From Bacteroidales bacterium (lineage in GTDB: Bacteria > Bacteroidota > Bacteroidia > Bacteroidales > UBA10428): a stretch of 55,397 bases of DNA. Both the position numbers and the translations under genes were made by a program. Below the pieces are notes generated by a model, which was not told the origin of the DNA, made no database searches, and saw only the letters and a list, made by a program, of their open reading frames with translations. Below are positions 54,601 through 55,397 of the stretch, in pieces; the first letter of the stretch is position 1, and each line of letters starts with the position of its first letter. Location: the NCBI GenBank assembly GCA_016936215.1, contig JAFGPL010000240.1, positions 1-55,397 of the forward strand, in the 5' to 3' direction.

Positions 54601-55397
54601 GGTTTTTACCAGGAATGGTACCAGGGAACAAAAGTAATTACTGCAAATGATAAATATAAGGTGGGTTTCACATACGATGCCAACGGTAATATCCTAACTG
54701 CGAATCGTAGGGGAATTGTAAATGATGCCACAGGGTTGATAGGTAATATTGATGTACTAACTTATAAATATTTTAATAGCGGAAAAAGTAACCGGTTATG
54801 GGCTGTTAAAGACGATGCAACAGATATTATTGGCAGGGGAGATTTCGTTGAATATTATTATGACGGTTATTCAGAACAGGAATTTGGATATGACCATAAT
54901 GGGAATATGATCTATGATTATAATAAGGATGCATATATTAATTACAATTATTTAAATTTACCAAATAAAATTGAAGACGGTGATGCACATAATATTTTTA
55001 AAATCAGCTATAATGCCACTGGTATGAAATTAAGGCAATCTTCATATTTAGGTACTTTAACAACCAACGATTACATTGGTCCATTTGTATATAAAGATGG
55101 AAACCTGGACTATATTATCACCAGTGAAGGCAGGGCAGTATATACTGCGGGTGTTTTTAACTATTTTGAATATCATTTAAAAGACCACCTTGGCAATGTA
55201 AGGGTTGCTTTTAGAAACAATAATGGAACCGCTGAAGTTTTGCAGCGTAACGATTATTATCCGTTTGGTATGTTAATGGGTGAACGCGAAGAGGCATCTG
55301 TTACAAATAAAAACAAATACCTTTACAACGGAAAAGAACAATTTAGATCACCCAATAATCAATATATGGATTTGTTTTGGTATGATTACGGAGCAAG
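51670..55397 (+). CDS. beta-helix/RHS fusion protein, 3' end beyond the window
   Basis: At least 1242 residues, open to the window edge. A signal peptide (IIITAVLSISILSLPVYG) is followed by a linker and, from about residue 80, a beta-helix domain (YYVAKNGLDSNPGTEAQPFA, GGGIYLFDNA) closing with SPCIDAGN near 364. From about 443, QYFDGLGRPLQTVDYKASP marks a DUF6443-like module common ahead of Bacteroidetes RHS regions. YD repeats follow (MEYDPFGREAKKYLPYA, YDDLDRLIQTEDPNGN, FTYDHAGRLKSTDE). Near the end are the RHS core signs DHLGNVRVAF, YPFGMLMGERE, YLYNGKEQF and FWYDYGA. The variable C-terminal tip, where a toxin domain would sit, is not in the window. The N-terminal beta-helix is an unusual addition. 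Confidence 0.88.
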   Translation, partial: MGRKIIITAVLSISILSLPVYGQKAKKPKNPVDTTTIVTPVDSAAIEVEYAVKAAESEMMTLSSTTTVTLMMVSLPTTYNYYVAKNGLDSNPGTEAQPFATIQKAIDVAVTGNAIKVKEGIYYENIDYKGKSLKIVGSPENPNLTTIDGRGVTHVVQMIYKENTSTLLSGFTITNGKATSMATYHTNYGGGIYLFDNAKPTLSHLIIKGNTASVGGALAALHSASPTLENVLICDNTASAGAAAYFYNGVAPKLYNVTIAGNQTTSSLHGAFYLSRYANAYLYNCISWNTESTYEVSFNSSSSYNGPCTVYFTYSDNRGGQYGLVNRGTSGFTMTVSWPTGNISSNPLFFNYNSRDFNLASGSPCIDAGNALTEYNDVNFPPSQGTVRNDMGMSGGPSTWVEPHVTELVSASDFTPYQSDNYIFSKTKMHKTGGGTDYKEVFQYFDGLGRPLQTVDYKASPKGNDIVQPMEYDPFGREAKKYLPYASTDAIGTYRSGWKTEQAAFYTNTMNHSDGNYAYSETVFDNSPLNRVMKQGAPGNDWKVVNTTTERQSSENVISYQYLTNIISDSAYYWTISGTYPTVTFTKNSYASGTLYKTVVSDENNNPVTEFKDIQGKVVLKTDALGGKTYYIYDNFELLRCVIPPLASQTLNKEGSFITSVGLTVFNELCYYYEYDYRNRMTIKKLPGTIGVYTMLYDDLDRLIQTEDPNGNRIYTKYDIFSRPIETGNAITGAWLTKTHYDSYSKNGINYTSELPYNKTTYGYGYTQITSSTALKGKVTATITRVLDPIDGIKDSIRTVNYYDKYGRIIQTVSDNHTNGREIVSHLYKYKNGEQVEKTKYCHWKGTTTGSPSHIIEQLFTYDHAGRLKSTDEIINNNKVRMSEMVYGEDGTLHAKRIGNSLQTVDYNYNIRGWLREMNAPYTWGDGAKLFNMRLYYGNHENYSSYNGNITEMIWSDNVGKLGYYTFEYDKLNCLKNGFYQEWYQGTKVITANDKYKVGFTYDANGNILTANRRGIVNDATGLIGNIDVLTYKYFNSGKSNRLWAVKDDATDIIGRGDFVEYYYDGYSEQEFGYDHNGNMIYDYNKDAYINYNYLNLPNKIEDGDAHNIFKISYNATGMKLRQSSYLGTLTTNDYIGPFVYKDGNLDYIITSEGRAVYTAGVFNYFEYHLKDHLGNVRVAFRNNNGTAEVLQRNDYYPFGMLMGEREEASVTNKNKYLYNGKEQFRSPNNQYMDLFWYDYGA

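Noticed and set aside
1-55397. Search for CRISPR arrays, integrase, transposase, rRNA and prophage genes
   Set aside because: No regularly spaced direct repeats and no such proteins were found by reading; repeats present are dispersed inverted-repeat elements.

Overview
The window reads as a chromosomal piece of a Bacteroidetes bacterium, probably from the Bacteroidales/Marinilabiliales side. The reasons are: type IX secretion (T9SS) sorting tails on two secreted proteins, beta-helix and RHS/YD giant surface proteins, a Nudix-type (NrtR) sugar regulator, -7 promoter boxes of the Bacteroidetes form TAnnTTTG, few Shine-Dalgarno sites, and the gene order dapB-lepB-lepB. No rRNA, CRISPR array, transposase, integrase or phage gene was seen.

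Layout. 1-4300: a T9SS-exported GLUG/YDG protein, a GIY-YIG gene broken by one in-frame stop, and a tRNA-Ser(CGA) with its own terminator. 4369-9314: a P-type Ca2+ ATPase and an oligopeptidase B-like lipoprotein. 9569-12743: a shikimate cluster aroA-aroC-aroK whose AroC lacks the usual signature motifs. 12746-16245: dapB followed by two tandem large type I signal peptidases. 16337-19521: the translation operon thrS-infC-rpmI-rplT, in which infC appears to start at AUA behind a strong Shine-Dalgarno site. 19955-35061: an AT-rich glycan/envelope block with two dolichol-phosphate-mannose-synthase-like GT2 enzymes, four large GT-C-like membrane proteins, two SAM methyltransferases, a YfhO-type membrane protein and an MscS channel. 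35205-45240: two divergent operons for glucuronoxylan use (MFS symporter, GH10 and GH3 on one side; NrtR regulator, GH67, SDR and ManD on the other) around a shared promoter/operator. 45241-46255: a non-coding patch rich in repeats. 46256-55397: a small HTH protein and a three-gene secreted cassette (YD-type shell protein, T9SS beta-helix protein, beta-helix/RHS fusion that runs off the window).

Mobile DNA is present only as short non-autonomous elements. One 83-bp family occurs three times, each copy with an exact 6-bp target duplication. A 111-bp element has 18-bp inverted ends and a 10-bp duplication. A 197-bp element has 20-bp perfect inverted ends. Most lie beside the glycan block or the RHS cassette, the regions that look most variable.

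How the genes work together. The xylan locus can be read as a pathway: GH10 cuts glucuronoxylan, GH67 (with a signal peptide) removes (4-O-methyl)glucuronate from oligosaccharides, the symporter imports xylo-oligosaccharides, GH3 (no signal peptide) hydrolyses them in the cytoplasm, and the SDR plus ManD feed glucuronate via mannonate to KDG. The uronate isomerase and xylose isomerase are not in this window. The observations most worth follow-up are the divergent AroC, the beta-helix/RHS cassette, the new repeat families, the AUA start of infC and the GT-C glycan block.
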